The position numbers and the translations under genes are program-made. The notes beneath the pieces were generated by a model. The model worked only from the letters and a program-made list of their open reading frames with translations, was not told the origin of the DNA and ran no database searches. From Maribacter aquimaris (GTDB lineage Bacteria > Bacteroidota > Bacteroidia > Flavobacteriales > Flavobacteriaceae): 64,000 nucleotides of DNA. Each line of letters opens with the position of its first letter. Positions within the stretch are counted from its first letter, which is position 1. Location of the stretch: positions 434,001-498,000 of the forward strand of contig NZ_JABTCF010000001.1 of the NCBI RefSeq assembly GCF_014596745.1, given 5' to 3'. This document shows, piece by piece, positions 38,238 through 47,000 of the stretch.

Positions 38238-39281
38238 CTATCTATTAATATTTTGACTATTGATCCATCGGACGTACTGTGCCTTATTTCGGTTATGTTG
38301 GGCAAGGGTTTTTGCGAATTTGTGATATCCGAAATTTTCAACATTGGCTACAAAATAATAATAGTCGTGCTTTTCTGGATTCAAAACAGCCTCTATTGCC
38401 GATATATCGGGCATGGTGATTGGCCCAGGGGGTATTCCGGCATATTTATAGGTGTTGTAGGGTGAATCTAGCTCCAGATCTTTATACAATACCCGTTTAA
38501 TAACCGTATCAAAATTTCCTGTATGTTTTTTCAGTGCATAAATAACGGTAGGATCGGCCTGCAATTTGATGTTCTTTCTTAACCTGTTCAAATACACACC
38601 TGCCACTCTAGGCCGCTCCTCAACCTTAGCCGTCTCTTTATGCACAATCGATGCCAAGGATATAACCTCGGTCGGGGACAATCGCAAGGCCTTGGCCTTG
38701 GCCCTTCTTTCTTCATTCCAAAAACGATTATACTCCTTCAACATCCGGGCCCTGAATTTTTCCGCCGAAGTATTCCAGAAAAACTCATAGCTATTCGGAA
38801 TGAACATCGCAATTTTCGTGGCCTCATTAAAACCATTACCCTTATAAAAATCGGGGTCGTTCAGAACCTTCAGGAGACTGAGACTGTCCGGCTCAATTTG
38901 GGAAGCAATCCTACCGGCCAAGCTGGCCAAGGTCTCTTGATTATTGAATGACACCTTAACAGGAATATTGTTACTTCTTAATGAATTTATGATATCATTG
39001 TTGCCCATTCCCTTTGTAATGGCATATTTACCTCCTTTTACATTTGAAGCGTAACCTTTTCGTTCGGCAACCTGAACAAATGTATTGGCATCTTTTAGCA
39101 AGGGATCCAACAACTGACTTACATCATTAATGGTAGCCCCGGTTGGTACGTAGACAAACGCCTCCTCATTGTTGAACTTGGTATTGGGAGAAAACACCGC
39201 ATCGTAGACCTTATAGGCAAAAACACCCCCTATAATAAGTCCCAAAACAACCAGTAGCAATAAAATCTTTCTTATATACAT
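38238..39281 (-). CDS. mltG: Endolytic murein transglycosylase
   Basis: A 347-residue inner membrane enzyme that cuts nascent glycan strands and sets their length. It has one N-terminal membrane segment (about 5-25), a LysM-like region, and the YceG core with the catalytic glutamate in SIVHKETA and conserved VYLNRL and DSPYNTY blocks. Its start overlaps the acetyltransferase stop by one base. Confidence 0.95.
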   Translation of the reverse strand: MYIRKILLLLVVLGLIIGGVFAYKVYDAVFSPNTKFNNEEAFVYVPTGATINDVSQLLDPLLKDANTFVQVAERKGYASNVKGGKYAITKGMGNNDIINSLRSNNIPVKVSFNNQETLASLAGRIASQIEPDSLSLLKVLNDPDFYKGNGFNEATKIAMFIPNSYEFFWNTSAEKFRARMLKEYNRFWNEERRAKAKALRLSPTEVISLASIVHKETAKVEERPRVAGVYLNRLRKNIKLQADPTVIYALKKHTGNFDTVIKRVLYKDLELDSPYNTYKYAGIPPGPITMPDISAIEAVLNPEKHDYYYFVANVENFGYHKFAKTLAQHNRNKAQYVRWINSQNINR

Positions 39282-39802
39282 TATACAGTGATCTTTTGTA
39301 GTAATATTTCATTTTTAAACGTGCCATTGGAGAAAATCCAATCTTTTTTCAAGCCGACCTCTATAAATCCCATTTTTTTGAACAGGTGGAGACTGGCCAA
39401 GTTTTCTTCCATGACATTGGCATACAATTGCCGAAGTCCCAAAACCTTAAAAACATAATCACACAAAAGTGAGAGGGCTTCCGCACCAATTCCCTTATTC
39501 CTGTGTTTGTGCTCCAAAACCACGATCCCTACTCCTGCCCGCTTGTTTTGGGGGTCAAAATCGAATAAATCGATAAACCCTACAACTTTATCCGTTGTAG
39601 CAATACATAATCGCAATTGCTTCACATCATAGATATCCCTATGGGCATTATCCAAATACTGTTTTAACACATGTTTGGAATAAGGTGTGGTAGTGCCACT
39701 GATCTCCCAAATATCCGTATTGTTCTCCAATTCATAGAGAAAATCCAGATCAGAAGGCTCTAGAGCCCTTAGATGAATATGTTTTCCTTGAAGATTCAAC
39801 AT
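39281..39802 (-). CDS. GNAT N-acetyltransferase (RimJ/RimL-like)
   Basis: A 173-residue acetyltransferase beginning LRALEPSDLDFLYELEN. The acetyl-CoA loop is in EHKHRNKGIGAEAL. It is closer to the RimJ/SpeG subgroup than to the other GNATs in the window. Its start overlaps dapF by 7 bp and its end overlaps mltG by 1 bp, so the three genes form one operon. The substrate is unknown. Confidence 0.9.
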   Translation of the reverse strand: MLNLQGKHIHLRALEPSDLDFLYELENNTDIWEISGTTTPYSKHVLKQYLDNAHRDIYDVKQLRLCIATTDKVVGFIDLFDFDPQNKRAGVGIVVLEHKHRNKGIGAEALSLLCDYVFKVLGLRQLYANVMEENLASLHLFKKMGFIEVGLKKDWIFSNGTFKNEILLQKITV

Positions 39803-40584
39803 TTGATTTCCCCTTTAAAAACTTGAGTTGCCGGACCTTTTAGATGTACGTTGGAATACCCTTTGGCATCGACTGAGAACCTTACTTGTAATTTTCCCCC
39901 TTGGGCCTCGATATTTACGACATCGGAAGACACCTTACCTGACTTGTGCATTGCAATAGCCACGGCTGTTACTCCAGTACCACAGGAAAGGGTCTCGTCC
40001 TCAACTCCACGTTCATACGTTCTCACTGCAAAAGTTCCTTCACCCAAAGGTTCCACAAAATTAATGTTACTCCCTTTTTGTCCATAGACCCCATATCGCA
40101 ATTTGGAACCTTCCTTAAATACATCAAAATCCTGAAGCCCCTTTACCAACTGAACATGATGTGGGGATCCCGTATTCAGGAAATAAGCATTGGGTTTTTC
40201 ACTGATTTCGGAAACGTCACCCATTTTGAGTTCCACGATATCCCCATTTATGGTAGCGGAATGCACTCCATCGACAGCATTGAATTTCGCTTCAGCGGAA
40301 ACTACGCCCAGAAATTTTGCGAAAGCTACCAAGCAGCGGCCACCATTTCCACACATTGACCCTTGTTTACCATCAGCATTATAATATACCATGTTAAAGT
40401 CCATGATCGCATCTTCCTCTAAGAGGATGAGTCCATCGGCCCCTATCCCAAATCTTCTATCACACAGCCAAGCCACCAATTTTATATCATCTTTAGGGAA
40501 GCTATTGTCCCTATTATCGATCATTACAAAATCATTTCCCGTGCCTTGGTATTTATAAAACGTAAGTACCCTATTCATTTCCAT
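39796..40584 (-). CDS. dapF: Diaminopimelate epimerase
   Basis: Converts LL- to meso-diaminopimelate for lysine and cell wall synthesis. The 262-residue protein starts with MEMNRVLTFYKYQGTGNDF and carries both catalytic cysteines, C78 (MCGNGGRC) and C201 (LSCGTG). A longer in-frame extension upstream to 40773 runs through the divergent promoter region and into the HtrA gene; it is not coding. A TATATTTG element ends only 5 bp before the ATG at 40584, which makes the ATG at 40578 a serious alternative or implies a nearly leaderless message. Confidence 0.94.
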   Translation of the reverse strand: MEMNRVLTFYKYQGTGNDFVMIDNRDNSFPKDDIKLVAWLCDRRFGIGADGLILLEEDAIMDFNMVYYNADGKQGSMCGNGGRCLVAFAKFLGVVSAEAKFNAVDGVHSATINGDIVELKMGDVSEISEKPNAYFLNTGSPHHVQLVKGLQDFDVFKEGSKLRYGVYGQKGSNINFVEPLGEGTFAVRTYERGVEDETLSCGTGVTAVAIAMHKSGKVSSDVVNIEAQGGKLQVRFSVDAKGYSNVHLKGPATQVFKGEIKC

Positions 40585-40588
40585 GGTC

Positions 40589-40596
40589 CAAATATA
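40589..40596 (-). promoter_or_regulatory. -7 promoter element for the dapF operon
   Basis: The - strand reads TATATTTG, an exact TAnnTTTG match, 5 bp from one dapF ATG and 11 bp from the next. It would give a very short or absent leader. Confidence 0.4.
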
Positions 40597-40723
40597 ATGT
40601 AATTTTAAGGGTTTTTTAGCAGTTAAAAAGTAGTTAAACCCTAAAGGCAAGATCTTTAATTCCCTTAATTTTACCTTGAATTTAAGACCTAAGGACACTA
40701 ATAAATAAAAATTACATTTACGT

Positions 40724-42118
40724 ATGAAAAAAATCGGAGGCTCATTACTTATAGCACTTTTTGCTGGGGCCATTACATTAGGCGCTTATAAATTATTTTT
40801 TGAAAGAACAAATTATGCCGTGGTATCGGACGATAATCCATCATCGATAATCAATTCAAGCTTTTCACCTGCATCAGCAAAAGGGGCTGGGATCAATGAG
40901 GTCGACTTTACATCGGCGGCCGAGACCACCGTAAATGCCGTTGTACACGTTAAAAACGTAACCATAAGCAGGGGACCTTCTAGTTTAATGGAGTTCTTTT
41001 ACGGTTATGAAGGCAACCAGAAAGCCCAGATCGGTACTGGATCAGGGGTTATTATCTCCCCTGACGGGCATATCGTAACGAACAATCATGTTATCAAAGG
41101 TGCCAGTCAATTACAAGTCACCCTGAACAACAATAAAACCTATGAGGCCGAATTGGTGGGTACGGACCCAAATTCAGATATCGCCCTATTAAAGATAGAT
41201 GCAAAAAGACCCTTGCCTTACCTGGCCTTTGGGGATTCTGACCATGTAAAAGTTGGCGAGTGGGTATTGGCTGTGGGCAATCCCTTTAATTTGACTTCAA
41301 CGGTAACCGCCGGTATTGTAAGTGCCAAGGCACGGGCATTAATGAGCAACGACCAATCCTTTATCCAAACCGATGCCGCTGTGAACCCAGGAAACAGTGG
41401 TGGAGCATTGGTGAACACCAATGGCGATCTCATTGGGATCAACACCGCCATTTCATCCCAAACAGGTTCTTACGTAGGGTATTCTTTTGCCGTACCCAGT
41501 AATATCGCAAAAAAAGTTATTGATGATATTATGGAATTCGGAAGTGTCCAAAAAGGGGTTTTGGGTATCAAAACCGTTTCCATCAACACACCCTATGCCA
41601 TTGAAAAAGGAATCAATGAAATTGACGGAGTGTATATTGAAGGTGTCGAGGAAGAATCGGGAGCCGAAGAGGCCGATCTAATGGCAGGGGACATCATTAA
41701 GGCCGTAGACCAGATAGAAGTGCACAAATTTGCCGACCTAACCGGGTATCTGTCTACCAAAAGACCAGGTGATGAAATTGAAGTAACCATTGACAGGGAA
41801 GGTGAAGAACTCATTCTTCCCGTGACCATCAAAGAGCGACAGACTTTATTTGTGCCGGTCATGGGCCTTGAAGTCAAAAATTTGACCGACAAGGACAGGA
41901 AAGCCTTCAAGACAAAAAAAGGAGTGAAAATTGTTGGGGTTCCAGAAACCTACCGCGGATATGGTTTGGATGGTAAAGTTCTTCTTTCCGTAGACAATGA
42001 AGAAATCAACGATATCCAAGAAGCCAAAACGCTTTTTGGACGCATTTCAAGATATGGAAAAACGAGTATTACCATGATCAATAAAAAAGGGGAAAGAGAA
42101 CGACTTATCTTCCAATAA
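40724..42118 (+). CDS. HtrA/DegP-like periplasmic serine protease
   Basis: A 464-residue protease for damaged envelope proteins. It has an N-terminal signal or anchor (about 5-25), a trypsin-like domain with H122 (VTNNHVIKG), D152 (DPNSDIALLKID) and S225 (GNSGGALV), and two C-terminal PDZ domains (about 285-375 and 385-464). All catalytic residues are present. It is divergent from dapF, and a strong terminator follows. Confidence 0.96.
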   Translation: MKKIGGSLLIALFAGAITLGAYKLFFERTNYAVVSDDNPSSIINSSFSPASAKGAGINEVDFTSAAETTVNAVVHVKNVTISRGPSSLMEFFYGYEGNQKAQIGTGSGVIISPDGHIVTNNHVIKGASQLQVTLNNNKTYEAELVGTDPNSDIALLKIDAKRPLPYLAFGDSDHVKVGEWVLAVGNPFNLTSTVTAGIVSAKARALMSNDQSFIQTDAAVNPGNSGGALVNTNGDLIGINTAISSQTGSYVGYSFAVPSNIAKKVIDDIMEFGSVQKGVLGIKTVSINTPYAIEKGINEIDGVYIEGVEEESGAEEADLMAGDIIKAVDQIEVHKFADLTGYLSTKRPGDEIEVTIDREGEELILPVTIKERQTLFVPVMGLEVKNLTDKDRKAFKTKKGVKIVGVPETYRGYGLDGKVLLSVDNEEINDIQEAKTLFGRISRYGKTSITMINKKGERERLIFQ

Positions 42119-42140
42119 TACTTAAAAAACACTATAGACC

Positions 42141-42170
42141 AAAACACCTTGACCATCGTTAAGGTGTTTT
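42141..42170 (+). terminator. Intrinsic terminator of the HtrA gene
   Basis: AAAACACCTT and AAGGTGTTTT form a 10-bp stem with a 10-base loop, followed by five more T residues. Confidence 0.92.
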
Positions 42171-42211
42171 TTTTTGATTCTAAGAAACATTCCTAAAACG
42201 TTTGAAATATA

Positions 42212-42219
42212 TATTTTTG
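42212..42219 (+). promoter_or_regulatory. -7 promoter element for the GAPDH gene
   Basis: TATTTTTG matches TAnnTTTG exactly, 24 bp before the chosen ATG at 42244. This supports that start over an in-frame start at 42202, which lies upstream of the element. Confidence 0.5.
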
Positions 42220-42243
42220 GGTAAAACTACAACGCAACAAACT

Positions 42244-43692
42244 ATGGAACATATTAAATCATACGAAAAAGAATTGGCTTTTCAGGCCGACCGTAGAAAG
42301 GCTACTACGGAATTTATAAAGATCACCAGTGACCTGTGGTACGACAAAGCCATTGAAGTTGTTTTGTTCAAAAACCAAATTATCGACCGCAGCGTCGGCG
42401 ACATTATACACCTACATGAATATGCCGGTGAGTTTGTGCAAAAACCGATTTCGATATTCGATTCAATAGAAATCCTCAGGGCCATAAAGGATATTAAACT
42501 ACCCCCTTCAAAACTGGATATTGGCAAATTAACCTATGAATACCACGCTGACGAAGGCAATTACAATAACGTAAAAGCGTTCGTTATTGGAAAATTGAAA
42601 AGCGCCTATAGCGCTGAAGAAATACAACCCAAGGACGTGGTCCTATACGGTTTTGGTCGTATTGGACGATTATTGGCCCGGGAATTGATGGCCAAAACCG
42701 GTAAAGGCAACCAGCTTCGTTTGAGGGCAATAGTTACCCGCGGAACCATCGATGAGGATATCCTTGAAAAAAGAGCTAGTTTATTGCGAACGGATTCAGT
42801 ACATGGAAGGTTTTTAGGAACTGTGGATACCGATTTAAAGAACAAGGCCCTGATCATCAATGGCACCACGGTACATATGATCAGCGCAAGTCAACCCGAA
42901 GACATCGATTATACCGAATACGGCATAAAGAACGCCCTATTGATAGACAACTCAGGGGCTTATAGAGATCAAGAGCAATTATCCCGCCACTTGCTATCCA
43001 AAGGAGTAAAGAAAGTATTATTAACGGCACCAGGAAAGGAAGTACCGAATATTGTTCATGGTGTCAACCATTTGGAATACGACCCGGATAAAACACATAT
43101 TTTTTCAGCTGCTTCATGCACCACAAATGCCATCACCCCTATTCTTAAAGTCATTGATGATTCCCTTGGTATCATAAAAGGACATCTGGAAACCATACAT
43201 GCCTATACGAACGACCAGAACCTTGTAGACAATATGCATAGTAAATACAGGCGGGGAAGGGCCGCGGCATTGAACATGGTCATTACTGAAACTGGGGCCG
43301 GTGAGGCTGTTGCCAAAGCCATCCCCTCCCTTCATGGAAAATTGACCTCAAATGCCATTCGTGTTCCCGTTCCCAATGGATCATTGGCTATATTGAACCT
43401 GGTCGTAAAAAACGAAACCTCTTTAGATGGTATAAACACCATTGTCAAAAAATATGCCTTGGAAGGAGACCTTGTAGAGCAGATAAAATATTCGCTAAGC
43501 AAAGAGATGGTATCCTCCGATATTGTGGGCACGTCGGCCCCTTCGATCTATGACAGCAAGGCCACAATCGTGTCCGATAACGGCAAAAATATCATTCTAT
43601 ATATATGGTACGACAATGAATATGGGTATTCCCATCAAGTAATTCGGTTAGCCAAGTATATCGCTAAAGTTAGGCGTTTTACATACTATTAA
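42244..43692 (+). CDS. gap: Long-form glyceraldehyde-3-phosphate dehydrogenase
   Basis: Oxidises glyceraldehyde 3-phosphate with phosphorylation, or runs in reverse. At 482 residues it is about 145 longer than classical GapA; the extra N-terminal region (1-130) has no recognised fold. The core has the nucleotide loop GFGRIGR at 136-142, the nucleophile C292 (SCTTN), H319 and WYDNEYGYS. Where NAD-specific enzymes have an aspartate after strand 2, this protein has T165-R166, which suggests NADP preference. It may be the anabolic or second GAPDH of the cell. It has its own promoter and stands alone. Confidence 0.93.
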   Translation: MEHIKSYEKELAFQADRRKATTEFIKITSDLWYDKAIEVVLFKNQIIDRSVGDIIHLHEYAGEFVQKPISIFDSIEILRAIKDIKLPPSKLDIGKLTYEYHADEGNYNNVKAFVIGKLKSAYSAEEIQPKDVVLYGFGRIGRLLARELMAKTGKGNQLRLRAIVTRGTIDEDILEKRASLLRTDSVHGRFLGTVDTDLKNKALIINGTTVHMISASQPEDIDYTEYGIKNALLIDNSGAYRDQEQLSRHLLSKGVKKVLLTAPGKEVPNIVHGVNHLEYDPDKTHIFSAASCTTNAITPILKVIDDSLGIIKGHLETIHAYTNDQNLVDNMHSKYRRGRAAALNMVITETGAGEAVAKAIPSLHGKLTSNAIRVPVPNGSLAILNLVVKNETSLDGINTIVKKYALEGDLVEQIKYSLSKEMVSSDIVGTSAPSIYDSKATIVSDNGKNIILYIWYDNEYGYSHQVIRLAKYIAKVRRFTYY

Positions 43693-43840
43693 ACTATAAA
43701 GATAATATTGATACAATTAAAATTGATCCATCACGTTGAATAACTATAAGTAGCTTCTGATCAATTTTTTTTCTTAATTGATATTATTGGACTACTTTAG
43801 TCCCCTCTAAATCATTTACTAAACATAGAACCATTTAAAA

Positions 43841-44464
43841 ATGAAAGGTTTAAAAACACTACTTCTTTTATTGACCTTATTGTCATTCAACCTACACAAT
43901 GCACAAGAAGAAACAGACACCACTGAAGAATTATCCTTGGACAAAGGAACTATCGACAGTCAATTTGATTACATCTATAAAAAGTCGGGGAATTACAGGG
44001 CCGACGGCAAGCGTTATGAGGTGGTACGTATCATTTCCTTGGATAAATTGCGAAAGAATGTAATGGACACCCTTAATATGACGTACAAGAAAGAAGCGGA
44101 ATTGAAGGCTACGATTTCGGGCCATGAAGCTACCATCTCATCCTTGAATAAAAAATTGGAGGAAACGACCAATAATTTAACTTCGGTATCGGAAGAAAAG
44201 GACAGCATGTCGTTTTTAGGTATGTTGGTTTCCAAAACCACCTATAACTTCATTCTTTGGTCCATTATCGGTTGCCTGTTATTGTTATTCTTGCTTTTTG
44301 TTTACAAATTCAGAAGAAGTAATACCTTGACCCAAGAGGCCAAAACGGCTCTTGCCGAAGTGGAGACCGAATATGAGGACCACCGCAGAAGGGCCTTGGA
44401 AAGAGAGCAAAAAATAAGTAGGCAATTACAGGATGAGATAAACAAGTACAAAAAATCAAAATAA
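43841..44464 (+). CDS. Membrane coiled-coil protein of unknown function
   Basis: A 207-residue protein with a signal peptide (about 1-21, LHNAQ), an extracytoplasmic part with a coiled coil (about 85-120), one membrane segment (about 138-158) and a charged cytoplasmic coiled-coil tail. I remember similar flavobacterial genes being labelled tRNA (guanine-N1)-methyltransferase, probably because they lie near trmD; nothing in this sequence supports such an activity. A terminator follows directly. Confidence 0.82.
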   Translation: MKGLKTLLLLLTLLSFNLHNAQEETDTTEELSLDKGTIDSQFDYIYKKSGNYRADGKRYEVVRIISLDKLRKNVMDTLNMTYKKEAELKATISGHEATISSLNKKLEETTNNLTSVSEEKDSMSFLGMLVSKTTYNFILWSIIGCLLLLFLLFVYKFRRSNTLTQEAKTALAEVETEYEDHRRRALEREQKISRQLQDEINKYKKSK

Positions 44465-44465
44465 A

Positions 44466-44490
44466 AAAAAGCTCCTTAACGGAGCTTTTT
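44466..44490 (+). terminator. Intrinsic terminator
   Basis: AAAAAGCTCC, a TTAAC loop and GGAGCTTTTT, then more T residues. It starts 1 bp after the stop codon of the membrane coiled-coil gene. Confidence 0.92.
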
Positions 44491-44503
44491 TTTTGCTAGC
44501 ATC

Positions 44504-44947
44504 ATGATCAAAATCGTTAAAGCCACTATAAAAGACCTTTTTGAGGTTGCACCCCTATTCAACCAATACAGGGTGTTTTATAAGCAAGAAAGCGATATTG
44601 AAGGCGCAAGGATATTCTTGACCGAACGTTTGAACAAAAACGAATCAATTATTTTTTTAGCCTATTACCAAAACAAACCAGCGGGATTCGTCCAACTCTA
44701 TCCCATGTTCTCGTCGGTTTCGATGCAACATTCCTATGTTTTGAATGACTTATTCGTCGAGGAAGTATTCAGGAATAAACAAATCGGCAGGGCTCTTTTG
44801 GGTAAAGCCAAGGAATTTTGTTTAGCGAATAGGGCTAAAGGGCTTGCCCTAGAAACAGACGTGGACAACCCAGCCCAAAAATTATACGAAAAATTGAACT
44901 GGGTAAAAGACGTTGATTGTTTTCATTACTTTTGGACCGCAAAATAA
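44504..44947 (+). CDS. GNAT family N-acetyltransferase
   Basis: A 147-residue acetyltransferase. The core includes the DLFVEEVFRNKQIGRALL acetyl-CoA loop and a C-terminal aromatic region (KLNWVKDVDCFHYFW). Begins MIKIVKATIKDL and has the family's normal length. The substrate is unknown. It starts after a terminator, so it should have its own promoter, and trmD starts 18 bp downstream. Confidence 0.9.
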   Translation: MIKIVKATIKDLFEVAPLFNQYRVFYKQESDIEGARIFLTERLNKNESIIFLAYYQNKPAGFVQLYPMFSSVSMQHSYVLNDLFVEEVFRNKQIGRALLGKAKEFCLANRAKGLALETDVDNPAQKLYEKLNWVKDVDCFHYFWTAK

Positions 44948-44965
44948 TTTAGACCCACAAACACC

Positions 44966-45643
44966 ATGCGTATTGACATTATAACCGTATTACCCGAATT
45001 GCTTAAAAGTCCGTTTGAGGCTTCCATTTTAAAACGCGCCATTGAAAAAGGGATTGTTGAAGTGCATATGCACAATCTACGCGACTATACAGATTTAAGC
45101 TATAACCAAGTTGATGATTATCAATTTGGTGGTGGAGCGGGAATGGTATTGATGATTGAACCCATTGATAAATGCATTTCATCCTTAAAAGCGGAACGTG
45201 ATTATGATGAAATCATTTATATGACCCCGGATGGCGTGACCTTAAACCAAAAAACCGCCAATAGCCTTTCACTAGTCGAAAACATCATCATTCTTTGTGG
45301 TCATTACAAAGGTGTTGACCAAAGGGTTAGGGATGCCTATATCACAAAGGAAATCTCCGTTGGCGATTATGTACTGTCCGGGGGTGAATTGGCCGCCGCC
45401 ATACTCTGTGATTCGATCATACGATTGATCCCAGGGGTTTTGGGCAATGAGACCTCTGCATTGACCGATACCTTTCAAGACAATTTACTGGCCCCACCCG
45501 TATACACCAGACCGTCGGAATACAAGGGACTCAAGGTCCCCGATGTGCTACTAAGTGGTAATTTTCCGAAAATAGAGGAATGGCGTGAAAATAAGGCCTA
45601 CGAAAGAACCAAAACATTACGCCCTGATCTTTTAAACGAATAA
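44966..45643 (+). CDS. trmD: tRNA (guanine-N1-)-methyltransferase
   Basis: Methylates N1 of G37 in tRNAs, preventing frameshifts. The 225-residue SPOUT enzyme has the N-terminal [12 protein letters not shown], the knot region [14 protein letters not shown] and [14 protein letters not shown] that bind SAM. Length is normal. In many bacteria trmD sits with rplS, as here (one small gene between). Confidence 0.97.
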   Translation: MRIDIITVLPELLKSPFEASILKRAIEKGIVEVHMHNLRDYTDLSYNQVDDYQFGGGAGMVLMIEPIDKCISSLKAERDYDEIIYMTPDGVTLNQKTANSLSLVENIIILCGHYKGVDQRVRDAYITKEISVGDYVLSGGELAAAILCDSIIRLIPGVLGNETSALTDTFQDNLLAPPVYTRPSEYKGLKVPDVLLSGNFPKIEEWRENKAYERTKTLRPDLLNE

Positions 45644-45648
45644 TCTTC

Positions 45649-45966
45649 ATGGACAATTACGAGATTTACTTTTTATTTGGCTCAATAATTGGATTTATCG
45701 TTGAGGTCGTTATTTTTATTTTCTCCTTATTGTATTATTTAAAATCCAAATCCACAGCCGGACTCTTAATGGGCATTGGCAGTTGCCTTAGTGCCTTGTT
45801 ATATATCATCAGGCCTATATTGACAACCTTGACGGCCCACAACATGGGCGCTAGGGAGCTGGTGAACATTCAAGGGTATTTGACTATCGTCGGGGCTCTT
45901 TTCGCCTGTGTGTTCACCATCGGTTTTGTACTGGCCATACTAAAGATGCTGAAGACCGCTAACTAA
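45649..45966 (+). CDS. Small integral membrane protein
   Basis: A 105-residue protein with three hydrophobic segments (about 8-27, 35-54 and 75-98) and little else. I do not recognise a family. It starts 5 bp after trmD and must be co-transcribed with it. No signal peptide is likely, as the first hydrophobic segment resembles a membrane span. Confidence 0.75.
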   Translation: MDNYEIYFLFGSIIGFIVEVVIFIFSLLYYLKSKSTAGLLMGIGSCLSALLYIIRPILTTLTAHNMGARELVNIQGYLTIVGALFACVFTIGFVLAILKMLKTAN

Positions 45967-46000
45967 GTTGCTGGAATTAAAAAAAATAAAAATAAATTTC

Positions 46001-46030
46001 TTGCAGTTTTTAATTTATAACGTATTTTTG
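46001..46030 (+). promoter_or_regulatory. rplS promoter
   Basis: TTG at 46001-46003 and TATTTTTG at 46023-46030 are separated by 19 bp, matching the Bacteroidota -33 TTG / -7 TAnnTTTG consensus. This is the best promoter in the window and gives rplS a leader of about 60 nt. Confidence 0.7.
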
Positions 46031-46041
46031 CACCCTGTTAA

Positions 46042-46073
46042 ACCAACCTCTGACGAAAATCGTGAATGTTGGT
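46042..46073 (+). promoter_or_regulatory. Structured 5' leader of rplS, candidate L19 autoregulatory element
   Basis: ACCAAC at 46042-46047 pairs with GTTGGT at 46068-46073; inside, ACG and CGT pair around AAAAT, giving a two-tier stem with an asymmetric internal loop. It lies between the rplS promoter and ATG. I recall that a ribosomal leader motif for L19 has been described in Flavobacteria; this looks like a member, but I cannot check the model. Confidence 0.55.
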
Positions 46074-46097
46074 AGAATATAATTGTAAAAAATAACA

Positions 46098-46448
46098 ATG
46101 GAAGCATTAATCAACTTCGTAGAAAACGAATTCATTCCAAAAAAAGAATTCCCAGAATTCTCAGCTGGAGATACAATCACCGTATACTATGAGATTAAGG
46201 AAGGTGAGAAAACACGTACCCAGTTCTTTAAAGGGGTCGTGATCCAACGAAGAGGCAGCGGAGCAACAGAAACTTTTACCATTCGTAAAATGTCAGGGAC
46301 TATAGGTGTTGAACGTATTTTCCCTATCAATTTACCTGCATTGCAGAAAATTGAAGTCAATAAAAAAGGTAAAGTTCGTAGAGCAAGAATTTACTACTTT
46401 AGAGGTCTTACCGGTAAAAAGGCAAGAATCAAGGAAATTCGTTCTTAA
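46098..46448 (+). CDS. rplS: 50S ribosomal protein L19
   Basis: A 116-residue ribosomal protein at the 30S-50S interface. FSAGDTITVYYEIKEG, FKGVVIQRRGSG and TIGVERIFPI are classical L19 blocks, and the basic tail KKARIKEIRS ends the protein. The gene has its own promoter and structured leader and is ended by the hairpin at 46471-46496. Confidence 0.98.
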   Translation: MEALINFVENEFIPKKEFPEFSAGDTITVYYEIKEGEKTRTQFFKGVVIQRRGSGATETFTIRKMSGTIGVERIFPINLPALQKIEVNKKGKVRRARIYYFRGLTGKKARIKEIRS

Positions 46449-46470
46449 TCACGAATTACACAAAATCAAA

Positions 46471-46496
46471 AAGCATCCCTTCTTCAAGGGGTGCTT
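46471..46496 (+). terminator. rplS terminator
   Basis: An 11-bp stem (AAGCATCCCTT paired with AAGGGGTGCTT, one G-U pair) with a CTTC loop, followed by T residues. Confidence 0.9.
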
Positions 46497-46853
46497 TTTT
46501 TATGAACAATTGTTAACAACCTAAGTTCATAAGCTGTTGATTTTTAATTCTTTGAAAATTCGAAATTTAAGCCTATATTTATTATATGGTTTTGAGGGAG
46601 TCCGACTAGGAATTTTAAAAAAGCCATTATAAAGTTTACGTTCTTTATATTGTTGTTTAGTCTTTTAAGAAAATCCAGTAGAATTCGTTTTACGGGATAA
46701 TGATTAAATAGGCGAGCATAAACAAAAGAGGCTTATGTCTCCGGTTTTATGTAGGTATCCTTATTTTAAACGCAAAACGTAGGTCTTGTAGTTAAGTTAA
46801 GAACATTAAGACAACAAGAAGCAAAACATAAATGTGGTTGCTTGATTGAAAAG

Positions 46854-46922
46854 TCAAAAACCGCTTTGTATTGCAAACGTTGAAATAGTATTGGGAGTGG
46901 CAATCAATGGTTGCGGTTTTGA
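46854..46922 (+). ncRNA. Candidate structured RNA hairpin
   Basis: TCAAAAACCGC at 46854-46864 pairs with GCGGTTTTGA at 46913-46922 (one bulged A), and inside it ATTGC at 46870-46874 pairs with GCAAT at 46900-46904. An alternative pairing of 46842-46848 with 46901-46907 is possible. A terminator follows 37 bp downstream, so it could be the 3' part of a small RNA. I find no exact TAnnTTTG element upstream, and no known RNA family comes to mind. Confidence 0.3.
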
Positions 46923-46958
46923 TGAAAATTCAGAACATATATTTTCGTGCTATTTCTA

Positions 46959-47000
46959 AAAAGCCATATCAAATGTACTTGTACAAGTGATATGGCTTTT
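46959..47000 (+). terminator. Strong terminator-like hairpin in the gene-free region
   Basis: AAAAGCCATATCA (46959-46971) pairs perfectly with TGATATGGCTTTT (46988-47000), and TGTAC/GTACA extends the stem inside. It is far (about 510 bp) from rplS, which already has its own terminator, so it must end some other transcript or work on either strand. Confidence 0.75.

Noticed and set aside
40585-40773. N-terminal extension of dapF into the HtrA gene
   Set aside because: The extension has no protein-like conservation, crosses a -7 element and would make DapF 63 residues too long.
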